The notes: generated from the sequence alone by a model not told the origin. Positions 11,363 to 23,590 are shown, counted from the first letter of the stretch. The stretch is 64,000 nt of DNA from Hexactinellida sp. DTS-2022 (GCA_028753945.1 JAPNXP010000001.1:5942501-6006500), one strand, 5' to 3'. A program made the numbers and translations.

Positions 11363-11608
11363 GTGAGTAGGTATCAGCATTTCAATTTGCCATGCACCCG
11401 CGATCTAATAAGGGATTTAAAGGTCATAAAAGAGTAAGAAATAGTTGAGAGTAAAAACAAAATGTGTAAAATTTAGCGTAAATTTGTCGCAAAAAAATGT
11501 GAAAAATTATCTAGTTTACGTTCGAAAACTACATCAAAGCCAATGCGAGTGGCTTATATCATTACAGATGAGGAAATAGTTGAGACGGGGATAATACGAT
11601 ATGTACTA

Positions 11609-11792
11609 CAGTCGAAACCGGTTAATTCTAACTCGGGTTATTTTAACTTATCGGTTTATTCTAACTATTAGTAATTCAATCTTTTGTAAGAAATTCCAAC
11701 TATACTGTATTTTCATCGGTTTTTTTCTAACTATCGGTTTTTTCTTAGTAATTTTTTGAAAAGAAATGGTTAGAAAAAACCGGTTCGAACTG
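11609..11792. mobile_element. Pogo/Tigger-type MITE
   Basis: CAGTCGAAACCGGTT at the left and its near reverse complement at the right are flanked by TA, the duplication of the Tc1/mariner superfamily. The interior repeats CGGTTTATTCTAAC-like motifs. Confidence 0.7.
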
Positions 11793-11834
11793 TACCAAGC
11801 TTTCGCACCTGCTTGTCATACCTAATAACGACTA

Positions 11835-11996
11835 CCACCTCATCTGAACTGAACGAACAAACGAACTGAACGAACGATTTGAACGAACTGAACGAACGCT
11901 GGTGGTGTTGAAGTTAGGAGGTGAACGCGACGTACGAGAATTTGAAATGAACTGAATTGGGTTTATTCAGTCCGTTCGTGAAACTTTCATTCCCTG
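11835..11996. repeat. Truncated copy of the TTCAGTTCG hAT MITE
   Basis: GAACTGAACGAAC repeats lead to CGTGAAACTTTCATTCCCTG, the right end of the family seen at 10802-11362. The left end is missing. Confidence 0.6.
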
Positions 11997-12344
11997 GCAA
12001 ATACATATATTTGGAGAGAAGGAACATCGGCACAAGTAGTTATTATGTAAGGTAAGTGCGAAAATTGAAATCGTGTTTACAGAAAATAATCACTAATCCT
12101 GATATAATTAGGAAGTGCATTCATGAATTATTCTTCAGAGGTACCAAAAACTTTAGTTCCTGTGAACACTGCACTGTGACGCAATTCAAATAAATTCTTC
12201 TCAATAGTATTATTAGAGTTGACAACATATTCTACACTATGGATATTGGATAAGTATGTAAATCATCACTGTAAACCGATTTTAGTGAAATTTATGTTAA
12301 AATGAATTTTTTGTTTTGAAATTTACATGACAGGTTGCCAGGAT

Positions 12345-12380
<36 letters not shown>

Positions 12381-12599
12381 TAACAGGAAAATTTGATATA
12401 ATGAATAACTTTTTGAGTTATTATGTAAAAACCGAGTTCAAATTTGAGCGATAGTTGCTAAGTCATCTTAAGGAATTTTGGGATGATATATGGGTTGTCA
12501 CAACTTTAATCTTTCCGCTGATGTGATAATTATTCACGTACAGCGTAAACTTTTTGCGTTATTAGCATAAACGTGGGGTCTGCAATCCGCTGATGAATC
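11997..12599. other. No gene seen; contains a TA microsatellite
   Basis: AT-rich spacer. A TA dinucleotide run occupies about 12346-12377. No coding or paired repeats were recognised. Confidence 0.5.
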
Positions 12600-13190
12600 C
12601 AGTAGCGGATCCGGGGGGGGATGGGGGGATGCACCCCCCCACCAAATTTAAAGATATATAATTTAGGTAAAACTAATCAATAAACTCAATCAAAGCAGAT
12701 AATATTTGACCTTTGGTATTGTTCATACTTATATACCTATTATCACATGCTGTTATTGTCACTATTCTGCAATTTAGCTATTATATTCGTAGATATCGTA
12801 GTCCCTCTACAATGTCTACATTATATGCACCTCGCTTACTTTGACTGATTTTGGTAAATAGTGATTTGTGATTTAGCATTTAGAGAATACACTTAGTTTT
12901 GTTACCTTAGAGATTCTTATTTAGCATTTACAGTATATATCTTAGTTTTGATACCTTAGATTTTTTTATCTAGCATTAATAGCATTTAACAATATACATC
13001 ATATATTTTGTTCTCACCCTGCAGGAACTTGGACGACACCTAGAGCTTATTGAAGGTTTACATCGAACTCGAGATATCGATATTTGAGCCCATGAGTCTA
13101 AAGAATTTCAGGGGGGATAAACCCCCGAGTTATCGCTCGCTACGCTCGCTCTAGATCCCCCCCCACCAGAAATTTCTGGATCCGCCAATA
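12600..13190. mobile_element. hAT-type MITE with G-rich ends
   Basis: Left CAGTAGCGGATCCGGGGG is mirrored on the right by CCCCCACCAGAAATTTCTGG followed by ATCCGCCA, the last few bases of the right end having decayed. The interior has TTAGCATTTA-like repeats and no gene. It abuts, and probably interrupts, the P-element fragment that starts at 13191. Confidence 0.6.
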
Positions 13191-13720
13191 AGATATCACT
13201 CGTTTATTATTTCTACTCTTAATTGTATTATTTATAAGTTGCATCCAATCGAACTACCTAATGGTTGGCTTCTTCATCGACCCAATTCTATTTCTTATGA
13301 TTCACTATCATAACGAGATTTCTAAGGTCGAAAGTTCAATAATTGTTTCTGAAAAATTAGATTGGAAGGCTTTTTATAAAGAAAATAATAGAATCAACTA
13401 TCTTGTAACTCGTTTAACGATATCTGATTGTTAGAAACTTTATTCATTAAGTTGAAATATGAGTCAAAATGATTGCTCAATTTCTTCAGAGACACCTTTG
13501 AAAAAGATGTCGAGAATGCCATTCATAATCTTACTAATGCTATTGATACACTTGAACTTACCCATTCCACATGATTTCGAAGCCGAGAAAGAATATATGC
13601 TAATCAGTCTTAATTTTTTGCAAGATCAGCTTAATTGTTGATAAACTTGCTCGCGGTTTTAATATTCTGACTCAGGTCTTTTGTTTAAAAATTCACGGAA
13701 TTTCACCAGCTTGAGATCGG
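13191..13720 (+). pseudogene. P-element transposase fragment (N-terminal third)
   Basis: The translation matches the region of the minus-strand P copy at 31656-32260: an IELPNGWLLHRPNS block, FYKENNRI, then an acidic stretch with DCSIS and TPLKK, and the IVDK-AR repeat region. Several frameshifts and stops separate these blocks. In the family this region lies between the THAP domain and the catalytic core. No core follows, so it is a dead fragment. Confidence 0.75.
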
Positions 13721-14711
13721 CTTATATAATACTTCTACACGAACGTATTTGTTGATCTTAAATAGTATCGGCCTTGAGAGTAAGTATACTAAAATTATTG
13801 AATAGGTTGCTACCAGTCGTTCGCGATGTGTCGCAATCCACACAATAACTGCTTCGCGGTTGTTGTGTGTTACACTCGGCACTTTGTGCCTCGCGAAGGA
13901 GAAAACTATCATTTTTTTCAAAATAAACGGGTTTTTATGTTTTTTTGTATTATCATGATGAGGTCATATTTTGACAATGAGTATGCATATTTGTGATTTT
14001 GACAATGAGTATGCATATTTGTGATTTTGATTGAGTATACATATTTGTGATTTTGGTGATTAATACCATTAATCTACATATTGTATTAAATTTTCATCTT
14101 TCTACTCTTGTGGAGTGTGAGTTAAAACAATTAGGTGGATTTTCACACTATCAAAAATGTGACAATGATGTCATAATTCCATGGTAGGTGTGAATTTTCG
14201 TCAAGACTCGAACCTGTCCGACCCAGACCCAAATACCCCTGCATGCCAAAATCAGCCCTGAGGGTATTGTAGTTTCTTCAATCAATTTTGTACATACGTA
14301 CATCCAAAAATATAAATAAAGAGTAATTGTGTTTTAGTAGTATAGATTACTGTGCCGAGTATAGGGGCCATGTCTAATCTTAATACTTTGGTATATTATT
14401 ACTGTGCCGAGTCACTGCCGACTATACTATAGTATTATCATAGGGTTCTAGACCGGGGTGCAGCACCCGTACGGTCTCTCGCCCTATGAGGCTATCAACA
14501 GCAGGTTTAGTCCCATTCCAGGGACTCATCAAGTCGTAACCCTCGACCTACAGTGTAGTACTGATCTACCCGGTGCACAGCCACTGTGCACCTATGTGGT
14601 GTGCCTACACCACATAACCTGGAGCATAGCATTATATACACTAAGGCATTGGTGGTCACTAAAAATTTTGGACCAGGGATTGGTTAAATACCTCAATTCG
14701 GGGACGCGTCG
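13721..14711. other. No gene seen; short tandem repeats
   Basis: Contains about three units of GAGTATGCATATTTGTGATT-type repeat at 13965-14060. It also holds partial copies of the ACTGTGCCGAGTATA end of the element at 15027-16487 (14350-14420). A GC-richer piece at 14450-14700 was not recognised. Confidence 0.45.
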
Positions 14712-15093
14712 TTAGTCCTACACCATATGTGGACTTTAGTCCTAATTTTGATTTGTAGACGTTAGTCCTACTCCTAAATTTGCATTAGTCCTACTCTTTG
14801 AAAATGGCATTACTCCTACTTTATTAAGATGTAGGAACTAGTCCTACTCTTAGAAAATGGCATTAGTCCTACTTTATTAAGATGCAGGCATTAGTCCTAC
14901 TCTTAGAAAATGGCATTAGTCTTACTTTATTAAGATGTAGCCGTTAGTCCTACTCTTAGAGAATGACATTAGTCCTACTTTATTCAGGTGTAGGCCTTAG
15001 TCCTTCCATCCTAAAGTAATAATGCATTTTACTGTGCCAACTATACAATAGTATAGTATAGTGGGCCAGTATTGAAATAAGTCCTTTGGTATA

Positions 15094-15572
15094 CACTCCC
15101 CTACCAAAAGTATTCGTACTCCATAAGCATTCTCATAGAAAATAGTAATATAGTGTGTCAATAATAATTGTTTATTGTACATTAAATACATGGAATATTG
15201 CAATTTAGATTTCATATTCGTAATCTACGCATTCGAAATATACATTTAAAGAAGCTTTGAACTCTATTAGCTACTGATTAGGTTGAAATTATCATCCTAT
15301 GCCACCATGTACCACTTATTCCCATCTTGTACCATGGGGACAAATGGAAGAAGTGGTACATGGTGACACCGGATGATAATTTTCAAAATAATATATATGT
15401 AATTGAGTTGAAAGCTTCTACAATGGTCAATTCGGTGGTGTAGAATACGATTCTGAATACAAAGTGGCGACATCTCATATAATTTGGATAAATTAGCGAT
15501 AAATATTAGAGTTATATAGTACTATTTCCATAGGAAATTTTTGGGTGTACGAATACTTTTGGTAGGGGAGGG
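15094..15572. mobile_element. Tc1-type MITE (palindromic)
   Basis: CACTCCCCTACCAAAAGTAT at the left is mirrored at the right with one change, and TA flanks both ends. AAAAGTATTCG next to the end is typical of Tc1-like elements. A relative of the same structure lies at 20508-20996. The interior is loosely palindromic, with ACCATG...CATGGT repeats. Confidence 0.75.
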
Positions 15573-15596
15573 TATTTTTAGTGTGCTTCTACTAGT

Positions 15597-15722
15597 AAAA
15601 AATCCAAAATTGCAGCCTGTGCCGACGCATGTTCCTTTGGTGGCACCATATTTTGGTGGTGGTCTATTGATAGAGCCTCCAAAGGAACATGCGTCATCAC
15701 AGGCTGCAATTTTGGATTTTTT
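15597..15722. repeat. 48-bp-arm hairpin
   Basis: Arms 15597-15644 and 15675-15722 are almost perfectly complementary, sharing CCAAAATTGCAGCCTGTG and CGCATGTTCCTTTGG, with only a few mismatches around a 30-base loop. No transposon ends are evident around it. It could be a tiny palindromic MITE or a hairpin transcript; nothing in the sequence decides this. Confidence 0.7.
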
Positions 15723-16701
15723 CGCCAAGTCATCAACGCCTCAAGCTGTCAATAACCATTTGTTAATTGGTCCAAGTCACAAGGAACGGTAGATAAATTT
15801 GAAGTGTGTGTCTATCATAAACCATCTAGAGTTTAATGCCATTCATTCATTATGTATTGATGATAAATTATATTATTAGTTATTTATTTTAGCAATGTTA
15901 TCCACGGTTTGTTGAGTTGAGTCAACAAATTCCTTGGATTATATTATTTTATTTAATCCATTGTATAGTAATACTACAATTAAATAGAAGCCAGCTGGAA
16001 TGTATAAGTTAAATCAATATAATTATCGAAAGTTGAAACAATAGTGAAAGATTTAATAAGTTAAATCATTATAATTATTACAAGTTGAAACAATAGAATT
16101 TGATTTAACAGTTTTACTGAAATTGAAGTGTGAGTAAACAAATGAAATTTGCAACTCAATTGTGGCACAATCTAAGCCCAATTTGAAATTCGTGCACTGT
16201 GAAAAGGTGTAGAATTTAATTCTCTATCCAAATATGTAAATTTTATGAAGCTCACTATATATTATTTAATGTTATGAAGTATAATTACATTAAATAGGTG
16301 TTCAGAAAATTTGAACGGAAATCGTAACCCCAGGTGCAAATTAAACGGTCACTCCGCACCTACATGCCAAGTCTTAGCCCTTAATGTATGAAGGTGAGGG
16401 CAGGGTACCGTCTACGGAGAAATAATAATAATAAAGGCGTGATTTCAATACTGGGCCACTATAGTATAGTATAGTCGGCACAGTAAAAAGCCCCCCACAG
16501 ACGGGCCGGGAGTGTGCTTCTTCGGGTTGTACACTGAAGCAATTTCCTCCTCCAATTTAAAGTATACTTGTTAGTTAAATATGAGCTTATTTAATAAATA
16601 AAATGCTTTAATTCATATTCGAACCAAGAGCCCAAAATTTCAGGATAGGTGTATCATTGGTCACAGATGTGCACCTGGGGTCATTTATTTATATATAAAG
16701 G

Positions 16702-16847
16702 CATTGCCAGCGCCAAGTATTATGAGGTGTGGCAGTAGTGGGTGTCCACTGTATAGTCTAGTGGGTGTCAGTGTACAAGCACCGCTTCATTTCCTTGAGT
16801 CAATGGGTGTTCGAACACCCAGGACACCCCCGGTGGCGCCGGCCCTG
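16702..16847. mobile_element. Short hAT-type MITE, copy 1
   Basis: About 146 bp ending CCGGTGGCGCCGGCCCTG. An inverted relative at 40590-40733 shares the AAATGAAGCGGTGCTTG-type core (seen here as its complement). Flanking duplications are not clean. Confidence 0.65.
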
Positions 16848-17108
16848 AAAGGCCTTGTCTAAACCTATATTATTGAATTATTTATTTTTGTCGACATGCT
16901 GTTGAATCATACAAGTGCATATGTGTATTAGTTTCGCTTTTGTTAATGATAGATTGTTGTCAAATCTATAGAAGTCAAAGTGTTTATCAATAATTATTAG
17001 TATGTATATATACTCATATACTCAGTTCACATGTCAAATACGTACACTACCGTTAACATACACAACATCTTATTCTTCGAGTTATTTCCAATTGCTATCT
17101 AAATATAT

Positions 17109-18687
17109 GGAATATAATACTGAAGAATACAAACGCAAAGGAGGTAGAGCCATTACAACTTCTGATGGATTTCGATCTTTTTCGAACAGGAAAAAATCTG
17201 ATTGCATTTACCTAAAATGTGTTTTATTCAGAAATGGGTGCAAAGGGACGGCTAAAATGAATACCGAACTTAATTTAGTATATCTCAAGACTGAACATAA
17301 CCATGAAGTAGGTGTCTATGAATCTTGGCATTAAAATCACAATGCAGGAAAAGGGCAAGCACTTCTCACGACAACCTTCGCGACTTATTTAATGATGTTA
17401 CCAGGTCTGATCCTGTAGCTCATAGAATAACTTACAAAGAATGCGAATCTCTAATGTTTAGAGCACGAAGGTCATCACAACCGACTATACCGAAGTCTGC
17501 AATTGCATTTTGTGAGCAATTACCAATTACAAATTTTGCAGTGAATTTAGGGCTACAATCACATTAGACGAGAGAATAGCTGTGATTTTCTTTTCTGAAA
17601 AAATATCGATGTGATAGGAGACATTATTAACATTCAATTTGATGTGGCACGTTTTATGTCGTACCAAGACTTTTCTATCAATTGTTTACTATTTTTTAAC
17701 GATTGGAAGACACACGCTCCCAGCTATTCATTGTTTAATGACTCATAAGGATGAGCAACTCTATACCGCAGTAATCCTAAAAATACAAAGTCTTATCCCT
17801 CAATTACAACCAACAAACATAATGTCTGATTGGGAAAAAGGATCTCGGAACGCGTTTAAACATGTCTATCCTGGAGCAAGACTATATGGATGTTGGTTCC
17901 ATTTCACTCAAGCAATCTGGTAAACTGTACAAAAGTGTGGACTGGTCTCAAGCTTATCGAAATAATCGACAATTAGCCGTATTAGTTAGGAAAATAATGG
18001 CAATTCCATTTCTACCATCCGATTTGATTCACTCAACGTACTCAGTTCTCGAACTTCCGTCATTGCAACAAGAAGATAAGCTGAAACTTGATAATTTTCT
18101 TAAATATTTCAAAAGATATTGGTTGAGCAGTATTCGAATTAGAAAATGGAACAAATAATGGAGCAGGATCATATCATGCAAGATTAAAAAGCTTATTCAA
18201 GACTGCTCATCCGCGAATTTGGAAATTCATGGCGATTCTAAATGATTTAATAGCAGATTTCGATAATGAGATTTCTCGATTACAATTAGGAAGAGAAATC
18301 ACTAGGCCAAGAAAAAGACAAGTCATTCTCGATTTTGAATACAGAAAAGAATGCAAAGAAAAACTTACTAATGGCATCTATACTCCATTGGAATTTTTAG
18401 CCTCTATATCCCGCTCTCTAACTTACTCAATTAGTTTGGATGATTCTAGCATCATATCCATTTCAGATCTTACAGATGAAAGTGATAAAGAAGAAGAAGG
18501 GCAAGAATCACCAGTTAGAAATTTATGTGTAGTTTGTCTTACTGAGCGTGAGGCCACATGGCTCTTCTTGCCATGTAATCATGCTAACTGCTGCACCGAC
18601 TGTAGCAACATCATTACAGAAACGGCTCAGACCTGTCCAACATGCAGAGCAGCAATTGTAGACAAGATACAAATATTTCTAAACTGA
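17109..18687 (+). pseudogene. MULE transposase with FLYWCH and RING domains
   Basis: Read across several frames, the order is FLYWCH zinc finger, connector, MULE core and RING finger. The FLYWCH part (from the ATG at 17109) has GGRAITTSDGF, the two Cys and EHNHE. A connector with RARRSSQPTIP follows. The MULE core has the first Asp in IQFDVARF near 17640, the second in IMSDWEKGS, CWFHF, and the Glu in LENGTNNGAGSYH followed by HPRIWKF. Frameshifts lie near 17330, 17570-17640, 17920 and 18140, so this copy is dead although the catalytic residues remain readable. MULE transposases cut and paste their own element. The start could lie upstream in the open frame from 17002. Confidence 0.8.
18229..18687 (+). 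CDS. C-terminal MULE part with IAP-type RING finger
   Basis: This intact 152-codon frame is the end of the MULE transposase gene. After a helical, charged stretch (residues 1-70) and an acidic linker comes a C3HC4 RING at about 101-146: CVVC, LPC, NH, then C-x2-C and CPTC. The H-x3-C-x2-C spacing and the position at the extreme C-terminus are those of inhibitor-of-apoptosis E3 ligases. Such RINGs recruit E2 enzymes to transfer ubiquitin. All eight zinc ligands are present. The ATG at 18229 lies inside the transposase reading, so it is unlikely to be the native start. Confidence 0.75.
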   Translation: MAILNDLIADFDNEISRLQLGREITRPRKRQVILDFEYRKECKEKLTNGIYTPLEFLASISRSLTYSISLDDSSIISISDLTDESDKEEEGQESPVRNLCVVCLTEREATWLFLPCNHANCCTDCSNIITETAQTCPTCRAAIVDKIQIFLN

Positions 18688-19069
18688 TTATTAAACCCAT
18701 CTTTAGCTTCCAGAATCTTTCATTATGTTTTCTTTGCTCATTTCTTTCATTATGACTTCATATTATTAAAATAATTCTGATTAGAATATGTTATAATTTA
18801 ATAAAAAACAAAATCCGACTCAATCTCTTAATATAGTTGAAGTAGGGCTAATGCCATTTTCTAAGAGTAGGACTAATGCCTACATCTTAATAAAGTAGGA
18901 CTAACGCCTACATCTTAATAAAGTAGGACAAATGCCATTTTCTAAGAGTAGGACTAACGCATACATCGAGAGTAGGACAAACGTCTACATATTGAGTAGG
19001 ACTAATGCATGCGCCACAGTGGGCATTTTCAGGGGTGTATATGGAAATAGGAAAACTATGCTAGATAGA

Positions 19070-19275
19070 CTCTAATGAAGTATTATTGACATATAGGTTC
19101 TCGGTAGCTGCAAACCGGATGGCATCATCAAAAATATTGTGTGTATCTCATAACGGTAGTTTTGGACGATCAATGGTAAATTCATGATTTATTATATTTT
19201 AGGTTTTGCAACAATCATATATTAATCACCCATGACTATTGATAATACATCTTAAACTTGGGTAAATATAATTGG
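19070..19275. repeat. Interspersed repeat, copy 2
   Basis: Diverged match to 940-1150, including GGATGGCATCATCAAAAA and the TTTAATAATCACCCATT-like stretch, same orientation. Confidence 0.6.
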
Positions 19276-20507
19276 AATGTTAGTCTTATCCCAGGTATTC
19301 TATATTGCATTGAATTTAAAGAGGGTCAATGGTTGCTGAGTGTAAATATCGCCGGTGCAATTACTCTTAGGAAACCCTAGATAGGATTAGGTAGCATAGT
19401 TGTATAATATGGAACATTGCTAGAGCCTAAATTTCTTCTGGACTCATAAAATTATCTTACTGAAATTCAAAAGCATGGATGAATTCCTAACTTGGTATGC
19501 TGATTGAGAGATTTGACTTTAAAATATCATAAACTGCTTTGTTATTCATTATCATTATCAGTTAACGGATGAAAAAACCTAAATTAATTGGATAATTAGT
19601 GGAGAAATTAAATATATATTATAGGAATTTTCTGAGGGGACTATGGTAAATATAAATAATATGTAGAGGGGGGGGGGCTTGGGGGCTCTATTATTTTGGA
19701 TAGATAAAGTCAATATGTATTTAGACTTATTACAATCAATGAAATAACTGACCATTATGGACCACCCAAAGTTTTTGAACTGAATGTGAAAATTAATTAG
19801 TGTCCGATCTTTGGAAAATCTCTCTTGATAATCTGGCAACTTCAGACTCAAAACTCAAATCAAATTTATCTTAACTGATATCATATTGGGTATGAACACT
19901 AGTAAGATAAAAGTGCAATTACGCATCAGATTAGCATACACTATTGTATAGTTATGGTGAATTCAATTTCAATGTTTTCCTAACCACAAAATTTTGTTTT
20001 GAAAATTATTATTACACTACTCATTCCTTTTCACTGTAATCATTGTCCTTGCATTGTATTACTTTAAAAATTGAGTTTTAGAGGTTTTAAGTTATTCTGA
20101 ATCCAAAAAAAAGCATAAGTAATAGATTTGAGGATATTATAAAGTTCCACTATTTCCCCTGCTTTGCCCACTGTGCATGCATGCGCCTCCTTCAATTCGA
20201 CAAAATGATTTTTCGTTATTTTGTACATTTGTTAATAAAAACCTTATTGAATAGTTACAATCAGCCTCGTGTAGTATGAATTGTGTCCATTTTGCACAAA
20301 TTTAATAATATACTAACTCGAATACTTTTCCTATTTGAATTGTTTATTGAGACAATAATTTATAAGGCTTTTAACATTGAATAGAAATTAACAATTAATT
20401 AACTATATTTTGTTCATAATAAACAGGCCTGACTCATTAGTAATCTATATGAGTATACTTGTATTTGAACTGATGTTCAAAGGAACTGATATTGCGTGTC
20501 ACCTATA
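19276..20507. other. No gene seen
   Basis: AT-rich spacer with a G-tract near 19665. No paired repeats, coding frame or RNA gene was recognised. Confidence 0.45.
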
Positions 20508-20996
20508 CACTCCCCTACCAAAAGTATTCGTACACCCAAAATTCCCATTGGAAATTGTACTATACACGTATAAGTCTAATATTATGTACTAATACATTCA
20601 AATTACTATATGAGATGTGGTCATTTTGATTGCAGAATCGTATTCATCGCATTCGAATTAACCTTTCTAGAAGTATTCATCTCAATAACATATTGATTAG
20701 TTTGAAAATTATCATCCGGAGGCACCATTTACCATTCTTCCAATTGCCAACATGGTAGAAAGTGGGAACAAGTGGCACATAGTCGCAAAGGAAGGTAATT
20801 TCCAACTTAATTAGTAGCTGACAGAGCTGAGGTGAATGCATCTACAATGGATATTTCGAAAATAGAATAAGAATCTGGCATCAAAATTGCAATATTCCAT
20901 CTATGTATTACGAATACAATGACATTTTTCTAGACACACTATATTGCTATTTTATATGTGAACTTTTGGAGTACGAATACTTTTGGTAGGGGAGTG
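20508..20996. mobile_element. Tc1-type MITE (palindromic), copy 2
   Basis: CACTCCCCTACCAAAAGTAT and its reverse complement form the ends, with TA on both sides. It is 489 bp long and weakly palindromic throughout. It is a relative of 15094-15572 and has no gene. Confidence 0.8.
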
Positions 20997-21042
20997 TATA
21001 TCTTGTTTTTATCCACCCATAATGTAAAATCTACATTGGTGA

Positions 21043-21125
21043 TATTAAGGCCATATAAAATATATAACTTAATTCCCATCCATCCCAGTTTTTACCCTCC
21101 GTACGGTTATATTTATGATTTCTAT
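21043..21125. repeat. Interspersed repeat fragment
   Basis: GGCCATATAAAATATATAAC and the following CCCATCC-CCCAG stretch recur in diverged form at 43911-43990. It is probably a piece of a MITE. Confidence 0.45.
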
Positions 21126-21469
21126 CCGTGTTCAACTTATTTTAAATATTTGTACAATACTAATGCAGTTATGCCAATTAAGTCGATTATACTTAAATTA
21201 AAATGAAGATCATAAACATCCTATTACTTCGCACTAGTTTTCTGTCTAATGATCAATAAATATTATTCTCAGAAAAATTGCAGACCCTAGAGACGAATAG
21301 TAAATTTATCTCACATGTAGTAATATGATACTTATAAGTAATTATAGATTTATATATTTATATTATAATAAGCTATAAATTACTCGAATAATTTCTTGTG
21401 CAGCAGCAATTTTCTGACAATTTACTCAGTTTTAGGTATAGTTGACATTAAATTCTATATATTCTTTTC

Positions 21470-22510
21470 ATGGCATCTGCACTAAGTTTGATTGAGATTG
21501 AAATTGAATTAATACAAAGCAGCTTACGTAGACAGCGAGTTTTTAGAGATCGACTTAATCCCCTGGATGCATATTCTGACTTTGAGTTTATCACTAGGTA
21601 CAGAATTACTCAGTATATGTTCCTCAAACTCCTGGAAAGGATTTCTACGAAACTAAATCGCACCACAGCTCGTTCTTACCCAATTGCTCCAGGCTCCAGC
21701 TACACAACTAGCAGTAGCTCTACAATTTTTAGCTACCGGGACATTTCAGACGGTAGTCGCATCCGCACATGGGATCTCCCAAACATCTGTATCCAGATGC
21801 GTAACTGCTGTAATCATTAACAGCTATTGCTCCTACATATATTCAATTTCTAAATACATCTCGACAAAAAGTCATTCAAAGATTCTTCCTCAAAAAATAC
21901 AAGTTTCCACTAGTTCTCGGTTGTATTGATTGTTCACATGTTTCCGTCCTGGCGCCATCATCGAATGAGGATATCTATGTTAACCGAAAGGGATTTCATT
22001 CTATTAACATACAAGCGAATTGTGACCACGAATTTAACTTCATTAATGATGTTGTTAAATGGCCGGGATATACTCATATGCTTTCATATGGCGACAATCA
22101 GGCATAAATCAAAAGATAACAACTGGTTAGATCGAAACTGTACATGGGTGGTTCTTGGGTGATAGTGCTTATGGATTAAAACAAAACCTAATGACTCCTA
22201 TAACTTCTCCAATTACTCCTGAGCACAGAAGGTATAATCGGGCTTTTCTTAAAGCTCACCGAACCATTGAGTGTACCTTCGGAATATGGAAGAGCCGTTG
22301 GAGATCAATGGATAAAACAGGAGGAACCCTTTGTTATAGCCCAAAAATGTTGCAAAATTATATTGGCTACCATGGTGCTGCATAATGTGTATGAGCCATG
22401 GCCTCTTAGCCGATTTTGAAATGTTGATGACTGATCCTATCCCTGATATACTCTCACCGGAACCTTCAGAAAATGGATTAATAATGAGAGAATCAATTAT
22501 ATCATAATTT
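21470..22510 (+). pseudogene. Harbinger transposase (HARBI1-like), copy A
   Basis: The family nuclease excises Harbinger elements. The N-terminus (RDRLNPLDAYSDFEF), the first Asp region (GCIDCSH), and the final Glu region (TIECTFGIWKSRW) match copy B on the other strand at 25.2-26.1 kb. Frameshifts near 21690, 21910 and 22150 break it. A one-base loss in the HDAFIW block removes the second Asp codon from the frame. A VLHN-like motif ends the homology near 22390. The Myb-like partner remnant follows convergently at 22665-23132. Confidence 0.8.
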
Positions 22511-22664
22511 TTTGCTTAATTATGCTGTTGTATACTACATTAAATTTATACTAGTAAAGTAGGAAATAGTATAATTACAAAGTTATATTATAGAATACTA
22601 TTTATTGGAGAACTATTAGAGAACTATCTATCTTTGATTACTTGGTTAATTAATTAGTAGAAAT

Positions 22665-23132
22665 CCATTAATAATCGGTAGTAGGAGGATACATTGATGG
22701 ATGAGGAGGAAAATTCTTCACATAGGGATTTGAAACATAAGACCCGGCTGGTGCTACAGGATGCTCTAAACCTGGCTGAGTGAACGCAGCTAACAATCTG
22801 TTTTGGATCGCGAGTATCTCGGGGATTGTTTCCATCATTATATCCCCAATTCGTTTCAGGTTGTACTCGATTTTTCTCCATTTTAAGTTCTATATTCTTC
22901 ATGCAATCCAATTTCTGCTGTTCTTTTTCGAGGAGAATATGTTTAGTTTGTGTGAGATCACTAGGAGATAACTATGTGAGGAGTATTTTCTCTTGCGATT
23001 GGGCAGTACCTCAACCTTCGGCTGGTCATCATCAGTTGAGAAGATTGGACTTATTGGCATCTGCTGGTCAGACTTAATGGAAACTGAGAGCTGATATTTA
23101 TCCCAGAAGCAATGCCATCAAACACTCCTTTG
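22665..23132 (-). pseudogene. Harbinger Myb-like partner, C-terminal remnant (copy A)
   Basis: Reading leftward from about 23132, GVFDGIASGI, then SPIFSTDD and NRKRKYSS, then a METIPEILAIQN segment and a proline/tyrosine-rich tail ending in a stop near 22665 parallel the partner gene at 24222-24908. The N-terminal Myb-like DNA-binding part is missing, cut where the repeat array at 23133 begins. Frame changes occur near 23045 and 22915. In this superfamily the partner brings the transposase to DNA and to the nucleus. Confidence 0.65.
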
Positions 23133-23365
23133 GAGGGTGTTGCAATTGATCAACTACAACAGTATGCAATTCATCAAATTGACAAGGTTTGCATTTGATC
23201 AATCAATGTTTGCAATTGCTCAACTAGATCGCTTGCAGTTGATCAACATTAGGAAATACTGTATTGATCAATTCTCATATTGTAGGATTTCAGTAACATT
23301 GACAGTTGATCAATTAACTTTTGCAATTGATCAACTAACCTTTGCAATTGAAGAACGAAATATTT
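23133..23365. repeat. TTGCAATTGATCAACT repeat array
   Basis: Irregular repeats of TTTGCAATTGATCAACTA run through this stretch and are themselves palindromic (TTGATCAA). It abuts the truncated Harbinger partner. No terminal repeats were identified. Confidence 0.7.
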
Positions 23366-23590
23366 TAGAAATAAAACTTGTTGGACACATTTAACATAAT
23401 TTTTAAGGATACAATAAACATACTCCCTACCATATACAGTAGAACGGTGAATTTCCCAGTCCATTCGATGGCCGTTATTAACAGCAGGTTCTAACGTATG
23501 TTATTAATTAAACTTCTTAAGAAGAATTGATCTTATTGAATTAACCACACACCTAAGTGTATTCAAATAGCATGCAACATTGCTACTCAT

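Larger units (their letters stand above)
15027..16487. mobile_element. Non-autonomous element with ACTGTGCC ends
   Basis: TTTACTGTGCCAACTATAC at the left is mirrored by GTATAGTCGGCACAGTAAA at the right, and the match extends through a GGCCCAGTATTGAAAT stretch. It encloses the Tc1-type MITE and a strong hairpin, and otherwise has no gene. The superfamily is unknown. Confidence 0.6.
14712..19005 (+). mobile_element. Mutator-like element (MULE) with RING finger
   Basis: Long terminal regions built from TTAGTCCTACTTTATTAAG units lie in inverted orientation at 14712-15005 and 18838-19005. They bracket a FLYWCH-MULE-RING gene at 17109-18687. Long, internally repetitive inverted ends are typical of Mutator-like transposons. 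A matching 9-bp target duplication was not seen, so exact ends are approximate. The left half has been enlarged by a nest of smaller elements (15027-16487, 16702-16847). Confidence 0.65.

Noticed and set aside
15541..15792. Open frames on both strands over the hairpin
   Set aside because: They arise from the inverted repeat itself; no conserved domain is seen.
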